Positions 16,157 through 26,100 of a stretch of 64,000 nt of DNA are shown in pieces (the first letter of the stretch is position 1; each line of letters opens with the position of its first letter). The stretch spans positions 2,294,001-2,358,000 of the forward strand of contig NZ_CP012268.1 of the NCBI RefSeq assembly GCF_001277195.1. Reading direction: 5' to 3'. A program made the translations under genes and the position numbers. Origin of the DNA: Cronobacter muytjensii ATCC 51329 (lineage in GTDB: Bacteria > Pseudomonadota > Gammaproteobacteria > Enterobacterales > Enterobacteriaceae). The notes below the pieces were generated by a model that searched no databases, was not told the origin of the DNA, and worked only from the letters and a program-made list of their open reading frames with translations.

Positions 16157-16965
16157 TCGGTCGACTGCTGCGCGGCGGTTTTATGGCCGCTATTTACGCT
16201 TATCTTTACATCCCGATCGTGATCCTGATTGTGAACTCATTCAACAGCTCGCGTTTCGGCATTAACTGGCAGGGCTTCACCACAAACTGGTACAGCCTGT
16301 TGATGAATAACGACAGCCTGTTACAGGCCGCCCAACATTCGCTGACGATGGCGGTCTTCTCCGCCACGTTCGCCACCGCCATCGGCGCGCTGACGGCGGT
16401 CGCGCTCTACCGCTACCGTTTTCGCGGCAAACCGTTTGTCAGCGGCATGCTGTTTGTGGTGATGATGTCGCCCGATATCGTGATGGCGATTTCCCTGCTG
16501 GTGCTGTTTATGCTGGCGGGCATTCAGCTTGGCTTCTGGTCGCTACTGTTCTCGCACATCACCTTCTGCCTGCCGTTTGTGGTTGTGACCGTCTATTCAA
16601 GGCTGAAAGGCTTTGACGTACGCATGCTTGAAGCGGCGCGCGATCTGGGCGCAAGCGAAATCACTATTCTGCGCAAAATTATCCTGCCGCTGGCGATGCC
16701 GGCGGTGGCGGCGGGCTGGCTGCTGAGCTTTACGCTGTCGATGGATGACGTCGTGGTCTCATCGTTTGTGACCGGGCCGGGCTATGAAATCCTGCCGCTG
16801 AAAATTTATTCCATGGTGAAAGTGGGCGTGTCGCCGGAAGTCAACGCGCTCGCCACCATTCTGCTGGCGCTGTCGCTGGTTTTGGTACTGGCAAGCCAGC
16901 TATTGCTTCGCGATAAAACGAAAAGCCTGCCTCGCCAGGCCTTCAACTCAGGGGACGTAAAATGA
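16153..16965 (+). CDS. potC: Spermidine/putrescine ABC transporter permease PotC
   Basis: The second channel subunit of PotABCD. Six hydrophobic helices, and the EAA loop MLEAARDLGASEITILRKIILP. Length is 270 residues against 264 in E. coli; the extra residues are at the basic C-terminus (DKTKSLPRQAFNSGDVK). It overlaps potB by ATGA at its start and potD by ATGA at its end, a tightly packed operon. Confidence 0.95.
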   Translation: MIGRLLRGGFMAAIYAYLYIPIVILIVNSFNSSRFGINWQGFTTNWYSLLMNNDSLLQAAQHSLTMAVFSATFATAIGALTAVALYRYRFRGKPFVSGMLFVVMMSPDIVMAISLLVLFMLAGIQLGFWSLLFSHITFCLPFVVVTVYSRLKGFDVRMLEAARDLGASEITILRKIILPLAMPAVAAGWLLSFTLSMDDVVVSSFVTGPGYEILPLKIYSMVKVGVSPEVNALATILLALSLVLVLASQLLLRDKTKSLPRQAFNSGDVK

Positions 16966-18008
16966 AAAAATGGTCACGCCACCTGCTTGCAGCGGGTGCT
17001 CTGGCGGTCGGTATGAGCGCTGCGCACGCTGATGACGGCAAAACGCTCTACTTCTACAACTGGACCGAGTATGTGCCGCCAGGCCTGCTGGAGCAGTTCA
17101 CCAACGAGACCGGCATCAAGGTTATCTATTCGACCTATGAATCGAACGAGACCATGTACGCCAGGCTTAAAACTTATCAGCAGGGCGCGTACGATCTGAT
17201 CGTGCCGTCGACTTATTTTGTCGACAAGATGCGCAAGGAAGGAATGATCCAGAAGATCGACAAAAGCAAGCTGTCGAATTTCCACAATCTGGACCCGGCG
17301 ATGCTGAACAAGCCGTTCGATCCGAATAACGACTATTCCGTGCCCTATATCTGGGGCGCGACGGCGATCGGCGTGAACAGCGATGCGATCGACCCGAAGA
17401 GCGTGACCTCCTGGGCGGATCTCTGGAAGCCGGAGTATAAAGGCAGCCTGCTGCTGACCGATGACGCGCGCGAAGTGTTCCAGATGGCGCTGCGCAAGCT
17501 TGGGCTTTCCGGCAACACCACCAATCCGAAAGAGATCGAAGCGGCCTATAACGAGCTGAAAAAACTGATGCCGAACGTGGCGGCGTTTAACTCCGACAAC
17601 CCGGCGAACCCGTATCTGGAAGGCGAAGTGAATCTCGGTATGGTGTGGAACGGCTCTGCGTGGGTGGCGCGTCAGGCTGGCGCCCCGCTGGATGTGGTCT
17701 GGCCGAAGGAAGGCGGGATTTTTTGGATGGATAGCCTGGCTATTCCGGCGAATGCGAAAAACGTCGAAGGCGCGCACAAGCTGATTAACTTCCTGCTGCG
17801 CCCGGACGTGGCGAAACAGGTTGCCGAAACCATCGGTTACCCGACGCCGAACCTCGCCGCCCGTAAGCTGCTCAAAAAAGAGGTGTCGGACGATAAATCG
17901 CTCTACCCGGACGATGCGACCATTCAGAAAGGTGAATGGCAGAACGACGTCGGCGAGGCGAGCGCGATTTATGAGTCGTATTACCAGAAGTTAAAAGCGG
18001 GACGTTAA
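16962..18008 (+). CDS. potD: Spermidine/putrescine-binding periplasmic protein PotD
   Basis: The periplasmic ligand-binding protein that delivers polyamines to PotBC. Signal peptide about 1-23, cleaving after SAAHA. The mature part begins DDGKTLYFYNWTEYVPPG, the usual aromatic-rich first strand of the polyamine pocket, and includes YDLIVPSTYFVDKM and WNGSAWVARQ. The 348 residues equal E. coli. Last gene of the pot operon; REP-like palindromes follow. E. coli has ymfA and ycfZ before cobB (from memory); they are absent here. Confidence 0.96.
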   Translation: MKKWSRHLLAAGALAVGMSAAHADDGKTLYFYNWTEYVPPGLLEQFTNETGIKVIYSTYESNETMYARLKTYQQGAYDLIVPSTYFVDKMRKEGMIQKIDKSKLSNFHNLDPAMLNKPFDPNNDYSVPYIWGATAIGVNSDAIDPKSVTSWADLWKPEYKGSLLLTDDAREVFQMALRKLGLSGNTTNPKEIEAAYNELKKLMPNVAAFNSDNPANPYLEGEVNLGMVWNGSAWVARQAGAPLDVVWPKEGGIFWMDSLAIPANAKNVEGAHKLINFLLRPDVAKQVAETIGYPTPNLAARKLLKKEVSDDKSLYPDDATIQKGEWQNDVGEASAIYESYYQKLKAGR

Positions 18009-18026
18009 CGTTCATCGTGGTGACAG

Positions 18027-18114
18027 GGCGGGTACGCTTCGCTTACCCGCCTTACAGTAATATCAGACGAAAGGGCGGGTTTGCAGGGCGGGTAAGCGTA
18101 ACGCCCCCGCCCTT
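18027..18114. repeat. REP-like palindromes, copies 3 and 4
   Basis: Copy 3: GGCGGGTA at 18027-18034 pairs with TACCCGCC at 18044-18051. Copy 4: AAGGGCGGG at 18071-18079 pairs with CCCGCCCTT at 18106-18114 and encloses GGCGGGTAAGCG (18087-18098), identical to the copy at 12599. They fill the 107-base gap between the convergent potD and cobB and may end transcription from either side. Confidence 0.65.
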
Positions 18115-18115
18115 T

Positions 18116-18940
18116 CTACAACCCTTTCAACAACTTCTCGACATACTCCGGCACCACCTGGCTTGCGAGCCCGTAATGCTTCTCTTCGAATTCGCTGCCA
18201 ACCTGACTCGGTTCAAGGTTTAGCTCCACCGTGTGCGCGCCCTGCAACTTAGCTTCATGCACAAAACCGGCGGCCGGGTAAACATGACCGGAGGTGCCGA
18301 TAGCAATGAACACATCGGCGCGCGCCAGCGCCTCATAAATCCGATCCATGCCGAGCGGCATCTCGCCGAACCACACCACGTGCGGGCGCAGCGGCGCGGG
18401 GAACTGACAGCAGTGACACTTATCGTCGGGCGTCACATCGCCCGTCCACTCCAGCACCTGTCCGCTCTGCGAACAGCGCACTTTCAGCAGTTCGCCATGC
18501 ATATGCACGACATTATTATTTCCGGCGCGCTCGTGCAGGTTATCGATATTCTGGGTTATCAGCAAAAAGCGGTCGCCTAACGCCTCTTCCAGCCGCGCCA
18601 GCGCCAGATGCGCCGCGTTGGGCTTAATCTCCGGCTGCTGGAGCTGACGCCGCCGGGCGTTATAAAAATCCTGCACCAGTTGCGGATTGCGCGCGAAACC
18701 TTCCGGCGTCGCCACATCCTCCACCCGATGCTCTTCCCACAGTCCGTCGGCGGCGCGGAAGGTGCGAATGCCCGATTCCGCCGAAATGCCCGCCCCGGTT
18801 AACACCACTACCACAGGTTTATTCATCACTTCAGGTACCATGACTCTGTCCCGGAAAAAAATTCGCTGACGCAACCGCTCGCGCAGCCGACGTTTATTCC
18901 TTCGAAACCGGCCCAGCCGGTGCAGACGACGCGATTGCAT
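18116..18940 (-). CDS. cobB: NAD-dependent protein deacylase CobB (sirtuin)
   Basis: Removes acetyl and succinyl groups from lysines using NAD+, for instance reactivating acetyl-CoA synthetase. Sirtuin motifs: GAGISAESGIRTFR, TQNIDNLHERAG, the catalytic histidine in MHGELLKVRC, and zinc cysteines including CHCC. The ATG at 18940 gives 274 residues and the arginine-rich N-terminus of the long E. coli form (SRRLHRLGRFRRNKRRLRERLRQR). A further upstream ATG at 18997 lies within nagK and is less likely. It starts one base after the nagK stop and closes the lolCDE-nagK-cobB run. Confidence 0.95.
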   Translation of the reverse strand: MQSRRLHRLGRFRRNKRRLRERLRQRIFFRDRVMVPEVMNKPVVVVLTGAGISAESGIRTFRAADGLWEEHRVEDVATPEGFARNPQLVQDFYNARRRQLQQPEIKPNAAHLALARLEEALGDRFLLITQNIDNLHERAGNNNVVHMHGELLKVRCSQSGQVLEWTGDVTPDDKCHCCQFPAPLRPHVVWFGEMPLGMDRIYEALARADVFIAIGTSGHVYPAAGFVHEAKLQGAHTVELNLEPSQVGSEFEEKHYGLASQVVPEYVEKLLKGL

Positions 18941-18941
18941 T

Positions 18942-19862
18942 TCAACTCCGTGAGCGTGTGAGATGGAGAAAAGCCGCGCCCCGCATACCGCCTGCATCGC
19001 CGTGGCGCGCCTGCTCGATACGCGGGACTTTCGCCACTGGCAGCAGATGGGCGGGCAGCTTCGCTGCGAGCGCCGTCGTCAGATGCGCGAACCCCGACAA
19101 GCCGCCGCCCAGCACCAGCAAGTGCGGGTCCAGCACGGTCAGCAGGCTGGCGACGCAGACCGCCAGCAGGTCAGTGTAGCGCTCCACGTGCGCCTGCGCC
19201 TGGGCGTCACCCTGGTGCCAGCGCGCAATGATTTCCGGCGCGTCCAGTGATTGATGGTAGAAGTGTTGCCAGAGCCATGCAAAGCCCCGGCCCGAAAGAT
19301 AGTTCTCGATGCAGCCATGCTGACCGCAGCCGCAGCGCAGCAGCGGGATATCGCACCCGAGGATCGCCAGCGCGTCCACCGGCAGACGGATATGCCCGAA
19401 TTCGCCCGTGATAAAGCTGCGCCCGGTCACCGGTTTGCCGTCAACAATTATTCCGCCGCCAACGCCGGTGCCGAGGATTAGCCCCATCACCACCGGGTAA
19501 GCGCGAAAGTCGTCGTCCCAGGCTTCGGAGAGCGCAAAGCAGTTGGCGTCGTTATCGATGCGCACCTCGCGCCCAAGCCGCGCGCTGAGATCGCGCCGTA
19601 CCGCCCTGCCGCTGGCGGCGGGCAGGTTGGCCGCATAAAGCAGCCCGTCGTCGGTTTCAGGAATACCGGGAATGCCGACGCCGACATGACCGGCAGCGCC
19701 AAATCGGCGATCGGCTTCTGCCACCAGCGTAGCGACAGCGTCGAGGAAGCGTTCATAGCTGTCGTGCGGGGTCGCCACGCGGGTTTGCCATTGCAGGCGC
19801 CGCGCTTCATCGTAAACCCCGAGGGCGATTTTGCTGCCGCCAATGTCAAACCCGTAATACAT
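18942..19862 (-). CDS. nagK: N-acetyl-D-glucosamine kinase
   Basis: Phosphorylates GlcNAc released during cell-wall recycling, giving GlcNAc-6-phosphate. ROK family: N-terminal phosphate-binding GFDIGGSKIALGV, ILGTGVGGGIIVDGK, and the zinc motif in CGCGQHGCIENYLSGRG. Length is 306 residues (303 in E. coli). It lies 15 bases after lolE and one base before cobB, as in E. coli. Confidence 0.95.
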   Translation of the reverse strand: MYYGFDIGGSKIALGVYDEARRLQWQTRVATPHDSYERFLDAVATLVAEADRRFGAAGHVGVGIPGIPETDDGLLYAANLPAASGRAVRRDLSARLGREVRIDNDANCFALSEAWDDDFRAYPVVMGLILGTGVGGGIIVDGKPVTGRSFITGEFGHIRLPVDALAILGCDIPLLRCGCGQHGCIENYLSGRGFAWLWQHFYHQSLDAPEIIARWHQGDAQAQAHVERYTDLLAVCVASLLTVLDPHLLVLGGGLSGFAHLTTALAAKLPAHLLPVAKVPRIEQARHGDAGGMRGAAFLHLTRSRS

Positions 19863-19877
19863 TCGCCGCTCCCTGAA

Positions 19878-21122
19878 TTATTGTCCGCTCAGCACGCGCG
19901 CCGGGTCGATGCGGCTCGCGCGCCGCGCCGGATACCAGCTCGCCAGCAGGCTCAGCACCAGCGCCGTGACCAGCACATACACCACGTCCAGCGCGTGCAG
20001 CTCCGACGGCAGAAAGTCGATAAAGTAGATATCGCCGGAGAGGAAATGATGACCAATCAGTTTTTCAATCGCGTGAATAATCGCCGTCAGTTGCCACGAG
20101 GCCAGCACGCCCACCACCACGCCGCTGACCGAGCCAAGCAGCCCCGCCAGCAATCCGTACCAGACGAAAATCGCGCGGATGAGGCCATCTTTCGCGCCGA
20201 GCGTGCGCAGCACCGCGATATCGCTGCTTTTATCTTTTACCGCCATCACCAGCGTGGAAACGATGTTAAAGCAGGCGACGCCGATCACCAGCACCATCGC
20301 CAGATACATGATGGCGCGGATCATCTGGATGTCGCGGTACATATAGCCGTAGGTGTTAATCCAGCTTTTGATGTAAACGTAGGCGTCAGTCACCTGGCCC
20401 GCGTCACGCACCAGCTGATTGGCGTTAAACACGTCATTCACTTTAATAGCGATACCCGTGACACTGTCACCTAAATTCAGATACCCCTGCGCATCGGCCA
20501 GCGGCACCATCGCGAAGCTGTGATCGAGCTGACCACTGAGTTGCAGAATGCCCGCCACCTGTAAACGCACGCGTTTGGGCTGCAACAGCTTATGGTCGGC
20601 ATCGGAGTTGGGGATCATGATGGAGAGCCAGTCGCCCTGCTTCACTTTCAGCGCATCCGCAACGCCTTTACCAATGATTATCTGCTGTTTGCCCGCCTGA
20701 AAATCTTGCCAGGCGTTGTTCTGCACGTAGCGTGGCAGCGCGCTTAGACGCTGTTCCTGCGCCGGGTCGACGCCTTTGACCTGAATGGCGCGCAGGTTTG
20801 CCCCGCTCTCCACCAGCCCGGTGAAATTCACGTAGGGCGCTGCCGCCACGATGCCGTTAACGTTCTCAACGCGCGTCACAACCTCCTGCCAGCCGCGCCA
20901 CGGCTGTTCGACCGGCTCGATTTCGCCGTGCGGCACCACCGCCAGAATGCGGTTGTTCAGTTCGCGCTCAAAGCCGTTCATGGCGCTCAGCCCCACAATC
21001 AGCACCGCCACGCCAAGCGCGATGCCGACGGTCGAAATCACGGAAATCAGCGACACCATGCCGCTGCGCCGACGGCCACGACTAAAACGCAGGCCTATCA
21101 GTAACGATAACGCGGAACCCAT
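19878..21122 (-). CDS. lolE: Lipoprotein-releasing ABC transporter permease LolE
   Basis: With LolC and LolD it extracts mature lipoproteins from the inner membrane and passes them to LolA. FtsX-like fold: a first helix (SLISVISTVGIALGVAVLIVGLSAMNGFERELNNR), a large periplasmic domain (about 45-260), then three C-terminal helices. 414 residues as in E. coli. The start codon directly adjoins the lolD stop, so expression is coupled. Confidence 0.96.
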   Translation of the reverse strand: MGSALSLLIGLRFSRGRRRSGMVSLISVISTVGIALGVAVLIVGLSAMNGFERELNNRILAVVPHGEIEPVEQPWRGWQEVVTRVENVNGIVAAAPYVNFTGLVESGANLRAIQVKGVDPAQEQRLSALPRYVQNNAWQDFQAGKQQIIIGKGVADALKVKQGDWLSIMIPNSDADHKLLQPKRVRLQVAGILQLSGQLDHSFAMVPLADAQGYLNLGDSVTGIAIKVNDVFNANQLVRDAGQVTDAYVYIKSWINTYGYMYRDIQMIRAIMYLAMVLVIGVACFNIVSTLVMAVKDKSSDIAVLRTLGAKDGLIRAIFVWYGLLAGLLGSVSGVVVGVLASWQLTAIIHAIEKLIGHHFLSGDIYFIDFLPSELHALDVVYVLVTALVLSLLASWYPARRASRIDPARVLSGQ

Positions 21123-21827
21123 TTACGCCCTCCCCATCAGGGTCAGTTCAGGGTTCAGATGCCCGTCGCGCATCTCAAGCTGGCGCGACAGCCGCTTCGC
21201 GAGCTGCAGATCGTGCGTCACCACCAGGAAGGCGGTGCCCTGGGTTTTGTTAAGCTCGCCGAGCAGATCGAAAATGCTGTCGGCATTGCGCGCATCCAGG
21301 TTGCCGGTGGGTTCATCCGCCAGCACCAGACGCGGGTTATTTACCAGCGCACGGGCGATGGCGACGCGCTGACGCTCGCCGCCGGAAAGCTCCGACGGGC
21401 GGTGATTGCTGCGGTGCGCAAGCCCAACGGCGTCGAGCATCGCCAGCGCCCGGCGCTCCGTCTCGGCCTTTGGCTGTTTACCGATAAGCAGCGGCATCGC
21501 CACGTTTTCCATGGCGGTGAAATCCGGCAACAGGTGGTGGAACTGATAGATAAAGCCCAGCTCGCGGTTACGCAGCTCGGCTTTGGCAGCGGACGACAGC
21601 GAACTCAGCGGTCGCCCGCTGAAGATCACGTCGCCGGAGGTCGGCGTGTCAAGGCCGCCCAGCAGGTGCAGCAGCGTACTTTTGCCGGAGCCGGAGCTGC
21701 CGACAATCGCCATCATGTCGCCCGCATCGATGCTGAAACTGACGTTGTGCAACACATCCGTTTGCACTTTGCCTTCCTGGTAGCGTTTGCACAGGTTGTC
21801 GCACTGTAACAGCACAGAATTACTCAT
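21123..21827 (-). CDS. lolD: Lipoprotein-releasing ABC transporter ATPase LolD
   Basis: The ATPase of LolCDE. Walker A VGSSGSGKSTLLHLLGG, the family loop FIYQFHHLLPDFTAMENV, signature LSGGERQRVAIARA, Walker B LVLADEPTGNLD, and switch histidine VTHDLQLA. The start at 21827 (MSNSVLLQCDNL) gives 234 residues (E. coli 233) and overlaps the end of lolC by eight bases. The open frame extends to 21917, but that is only lolC sequence in another frame. Confidence 0.96.
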   Translation of the reverse strand: MSNSVLLQCDNLCKRYQEGKVQTDVLHNVSFSIDAGDMMAIVGSSGSGKSTLLHLLGGLDTPTSGDVIFSGRPLSSLSSAAKAELRNRELGFIYQFHHLLPDFTAMENVAMPLLIGKQPKAETERRALAMLDAVGLAHRSNHRPSELSGGERQRVAIARALVNNPRLVLADEPTGNLDARNADSIFDLLGELNKTQGTAFLVVTHDLQLAKRLSRQLEMRDGHLNPELTLMGRA

Positions 21828-23019
21828 AACGTAAAGCCTCAGCGGGTTCGGTGGCGGCGGCGCGCCAGGAAGGATAAAGCGTAGACAACAGCGCGACGGC
21901 CATCGCCGCCAGCGCAATCCCGATGACCTGCAGCGGTTCGATTACGACCGGCAGCGCCGCGCCGTCAAGAAACGCGCCGATGACCGGCATCAGGTTATTC
22001 AACTGACTGGCGAGCAGCGCGCCCAGCAGCGCGCCAAAGAGCGCGCCAATGACGCCCGCACTCGCGCCCTGCACCATAAACACCGCCATGATCTGGCGGC
22101 GCGTCAGCCCCTGGGTTTGCAGAATCGCCACTTCGCCCTGCTTCTCCATCACCATTAACCCCAGCGAGGTGATGATATTAAATGCGGCGACAGCGACGAT
22201 AAGGCTCAGCAGCAGGCCCATCATGTTTTTCTCCATGCGCACCGCCTGGAACAGCTCGCCTTTGCGATCGCGCCAGTCGTGCCATTCGGTGCCTGCCGGG
22301 AGCGGCTGCTGGCTCAGCACATCGACCTTGAGCGGCTCGTTCAGCCACAGCCGCCAGCCGGTAATATTGCCCGCCGGATAGCGCATCAGGCGCGAGGCGT
22401 CCTGAATGTTCACCAGCATCTGATAGCCATCCACTTCGCTGTTGGCGGCGAAAGTGCCAATCACCGTGAAGAGACGCTGGCTCGGCAAACGGCCCATCGG
22501 CGTGAACTGGCTTGCCGACGGCACCATCAGGCGCAGCTGATCGCCGCGTTTGACGCCAAGCTGGCCCGCGAGCTGTTCGCCGAGAATGATGTTGTATTTG
22601 CCGGCGGCCAGATCCTGCTGTTTGACGTTCACCAGATACGGCGTCAGCGGATCGCGCTGTTGCGGGTCGATGCCCAGCATTACGCCAACCGCCACGCTAC
22701 GGGCGCTTTGCAGCACCACATCGCCGGTGGTCAGCGGCGCTACGCGGTTCACGCCCTGCAAGTGAAGGCGGTCGGCAGGCAACTGCTGTGGGTTAACGGA
22801 GCCTTTGGATGCGCTGACCACCGCCTGCGGCATCAGCCCGAGAATGTTGTTTTGCAGTTCGCGCTCGAAACCATTCATCACGGAGAGCACTGTCACCAGC
22901 GCCAGCACGCCAAGCGTGATGCCGATAGTGGAGAGCCAGGAGACGAAGCGGCCGAAGCGGTCTGCTGCACGCCCGCGCATATAGCGCAGGCCGATAAATA
23001 ACGCGACAGGTTGATACAT
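21820..23019 (-). CDS. lolC: Lipoprotein-releasing ABC transporter permease LolC
   Basis: The membrane subunit of LolCDE that recruits LolA through its periplasmic hook. Start MYQPVALFIGLRYMRGRAADRFGRFVSWLS, a first helix, a large periplasmic domain, then three helices (the first near LLLSLIVAVAAFNIITSLGLMV). 399 residues as in E. coli. First gene of lolCDE-nagK-cobB and divergent from mfd across 140 bases; the E. coli gene ycfT, which lies here in K-12 as I recall, is absent. Confidence 0.96.
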   Translation of the reverse strand: MYQPVALFIGLRYMRGRAADRFGRFVSWLSTIGITLGVLALVTVLSVMNGFERELQNNILGLMPQAVVSASKGSVNPQQLPADRLHLQGVNRVAPLTTGDVVLQSARSVAVGVMLGIDPQQRDPLTPYLVNVKQQDLAAGKYNIILGEQLAGQLGVKRGDQLRLMVPSASQFTPMGRLPSQRLFTVIGTFAANSEVDGYQMLVNIQDASRLMRYPAGNITGWRLWLNEPLKVDVLSQQPLPAGTEWHDWRDRKGELFQAVRMEKNMMGLLLSLIVAVAAFNIITSLGLMVMEKQGEVAILQTQGLTRRQIMAVFMVQGASAGVIGALFGALLGALLASQLNNLMPVIGAFLDGAALPVVIEPLQVIGIALAAMAVALLSTLYPSWRAAATEPAEALRYE

Positions 23020-23159
23020 GAAATCCGTCTTGTACGGTTGCTAATGCAAAGTGATCAACGATAATAAAGCCCAGATCTGATTTATGGAACCACTAACCCA
23101 CTCTGTCGCCGGGTTTTTATCCCGGACAAGCGGCACAACCGGAGCACGCTTCGCCTTCT

Positions 23160-26100
23160 ATGCCTGAACAATATCGTTACACTCTGCCCGTCAAAGCGGG
23201 CGATCAGCGTCAACTGGGTGAACTGACCGGCGCGGCCTGCGCCGTCGAGGTGGCGGAAATGGCGGAACGCCACGCCGGCCCGCTGGTGCTTATCGCGCCG
23301 GATATGCAAAACGCCCTGCGCCTGCATGATGAAATTCAACAGTTTACCGAAAGCCTGGTCATGAACCTCGCCGACTGGGAGACGCTGCCTTACGACAGTT
23401 TCTCGCCGCATCAGGAGATTATCTCCTCGCGCCTCTCGACGCTCTATCAGCTGCCCGCCATGCAGCGCGGCGTGTTGATCCTGCCGGTGAACACGCTGAT
23501 GCAGCGCGTCTGCCCGCACAGCTTCCTGCACGGCCACGCGCTGGTGATGCAAAAAGGCCAGCAGCTGTCGCGCGACACCCTGCGCAGCCAGCTCGACCAG
23601 GCGGGCTATCGTCATGTGGATCAGGTGATGGCGCATGGCGAATACGCCACCCGCGGCGCGCTGCTCGATCTCTACCCGATGGGCAGCGAACAGCCCTACC
23701 GCATCGACTTTTTCGATGACGAAATCGACAGCCTGCGGTTGTTTGACGTCGACACCCAGCGCACGCTGGAAGAGGTCGAGGCGATAAATCTGCTGCCGGC
23801 GCACGAATTTCCGACCGACAAAGCGGCCATTGAACTGTTCCGCAGCCAGTGGCGCGACCGTTTCGAGGTCAAGCGTGACCCGGAGCATATCTATCAGCAG
23901 GTGAGCAAAGGCACCCTGCCCACCGGGATCGAATACTGGCAGCCGCTGTTCTTCAGCGAGCCGCTGCCGCCGCTGTTCAGCTATTTCCCGAAAAACACAC
24001 TGGTAGTGAGCACAGGCGATCTTGAGGCGAGCGCTGACCGCTTCTGGACCGACGCCGTCGCGCGTTATGAGAACCGCGGCGTTGACCCGATGCGTCCGCT
24101 GTTGCCACCGGAAGAACTCTGGCTGCGCACTGATGAACTTCATGCGCAACTGAAAGCCTGGCCGCGCGTACAGTTGAAAACCGAAGCGCTCGCCGATAAA
24201 GCCGCGAATACCAATCTCGGCTATCAGCCGCTGCCGGATATCGCCGTTCAGGCCCAGCAGAAAGCGCCGCTCGACAGCCTGCGCCGTTTTCTTGAATCGT
24301 TCACCGGGCCGGTAATTTTCTCGGTAGAAAGTGAGGGCCGCCGCGAGGCGCTCTCTGAACTGCTCTCGCGCATTAAAGTCGCACCAAAGCGCCTGCTGCG
24401 TCTCGAAGATGCCGCCGACGGCGGCTGTTATCTGAGCATCGGCGCGGCGGAGCGCGGGTTTATCGACACCCTGCGCCACCGGGCGTTTATCTGCGAAAGC
24501 GATCTGCTGGGCGAGCGCGTGACGCGCCGCCGTCAGGAGAGCCGCCGCACCATTAACCCCGACACGCTTATCCGCAACCTGGCGGAGCTGCGCCCCGGCC
24601 AGCCGGTAGTGCATCTGGAGCACGGCGTGGGCCGCTATGCCGGGCTGACCACGCTTGAAGCGGGCGGCATCACTGCTGAATATCTGATGCTGACCTACGC
24701 CAACGAGGCGAAACTCTATGTGCCGGTCTCGTCACTGCATCTGATCAGCCGCTACGCGGGCGGGGCCGAAGAGAATGCGCCGCTGCATAAACTGGGCGGC
24801 GACGCCTGGAGCAAAGCGCGCCAGAAAGCGGCGGAAAAAGTGCGCGACGTGGCGGCGGAGCTGCTGGATATCTATGCCCAGCGCGCCGCGAAAGCCGGTT
24901 TCGCCTTTAAGCATGACAAAGAGCAGTATCAATTGTTCTGCGAGGGCTTCCCGTTTGAAACGACGCCCGATCAGGCGCAGGCCATTAACGCGGTGTTGAG
25001 CGATATGTGCCAGCCGCTGGCGATGGATCGCCTGGTGTGCGGCGATGTCGGCTTCGGCAAAACCGAAGTGGCGATGCGCGCGGCGTTTCTTGCCGTCGAG
25101 AACAATAAACAGGTCGCGGTGCTGGTGCCGACCACTCTGCTCGCCCAGCAGCATTACGACAATTTCCGCGACCGCTTCGCCAACTGGCCGGTGCGCATTG
25201 AGCTGCTGTCGCGCTTTCGCAGCGCCAAAGAGCAGGCGCAGGTGCTGGAACAGGCTGCCGAAGGGAAAGTCGATATTCTTATCGGCACCCATAAGCTGTT
25301 GCAGAGCGATGTGAAGATGAAAGATCTGGGGCTTCTCATCGTCGATGAGGAGCACCGCTTCGGCGTGCGTCACAAAGAGCGTATCAAGGCGATGCGCGCC
25401 GATGTCGATATCCTGACGCTTACCGCGACGCCGATTCCGCGCACGCTTAACATGGCGATGAGCGGCATGCGGGACCTGTCGATTATCGCCACGCCGCCGG
25501 CGCGCCGACTGGCGGTGAAAACCTTCGTGCGCGAGTATGACAATCTGGTGGTGCGCGAGGCGATCCTGCGCGAAGTGCTGCGCGGCGGGCAGGTGTATTA
25601 CCTTTACAATGACGTCGAGAATATTCAGAAAGCCGCCGAGCGGCTGGCAAACCTGGTACCGGAGGCGCGTATCGCCATCGGCCACGGCCAGATGCGCGAG
25701 CGTGAGCTGGAGCGGGTGATGAACGACTTCCATCACCAGCGCTTCAACGTGCTGGTCTGCACCACGATTATCGAAACCGGTATCGATATTCCGACCGCCA
25801 ATACCATTATTATCGAGCGCGCCGACCACTTTGGCCTTGCGCAGCTGCACCAGCTGCGTGGCCGCGTGGGCCGTTCGCACCACCAGGCGTACGCCTGGCT
25901 GCTGACGCCGCCGCCTAAAGCGATGACCACCGACGCGCAGAAACGCCTCGAAGCCATCGCCTCGCTGGAAGATCTGGGCGCAGGCTTTGCGCTGGCGACG
26001 CACGATCTGGAAATCCGCGGCGCGGGCGAGCTGCTGGGCGAAGATCAAAGCGGTCAGATGGAGACCATCGGCTTTTCGCTCTATATGGAACTGCTGGAAA

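Noticed and set aside
23082..24623. 513-codon frame opposite the first part of mfd
   Set aside because: Antisense shadow of mfd; composition (Arg, Gln, His, Ala) is typical of reverse reading of GC-rich codons.
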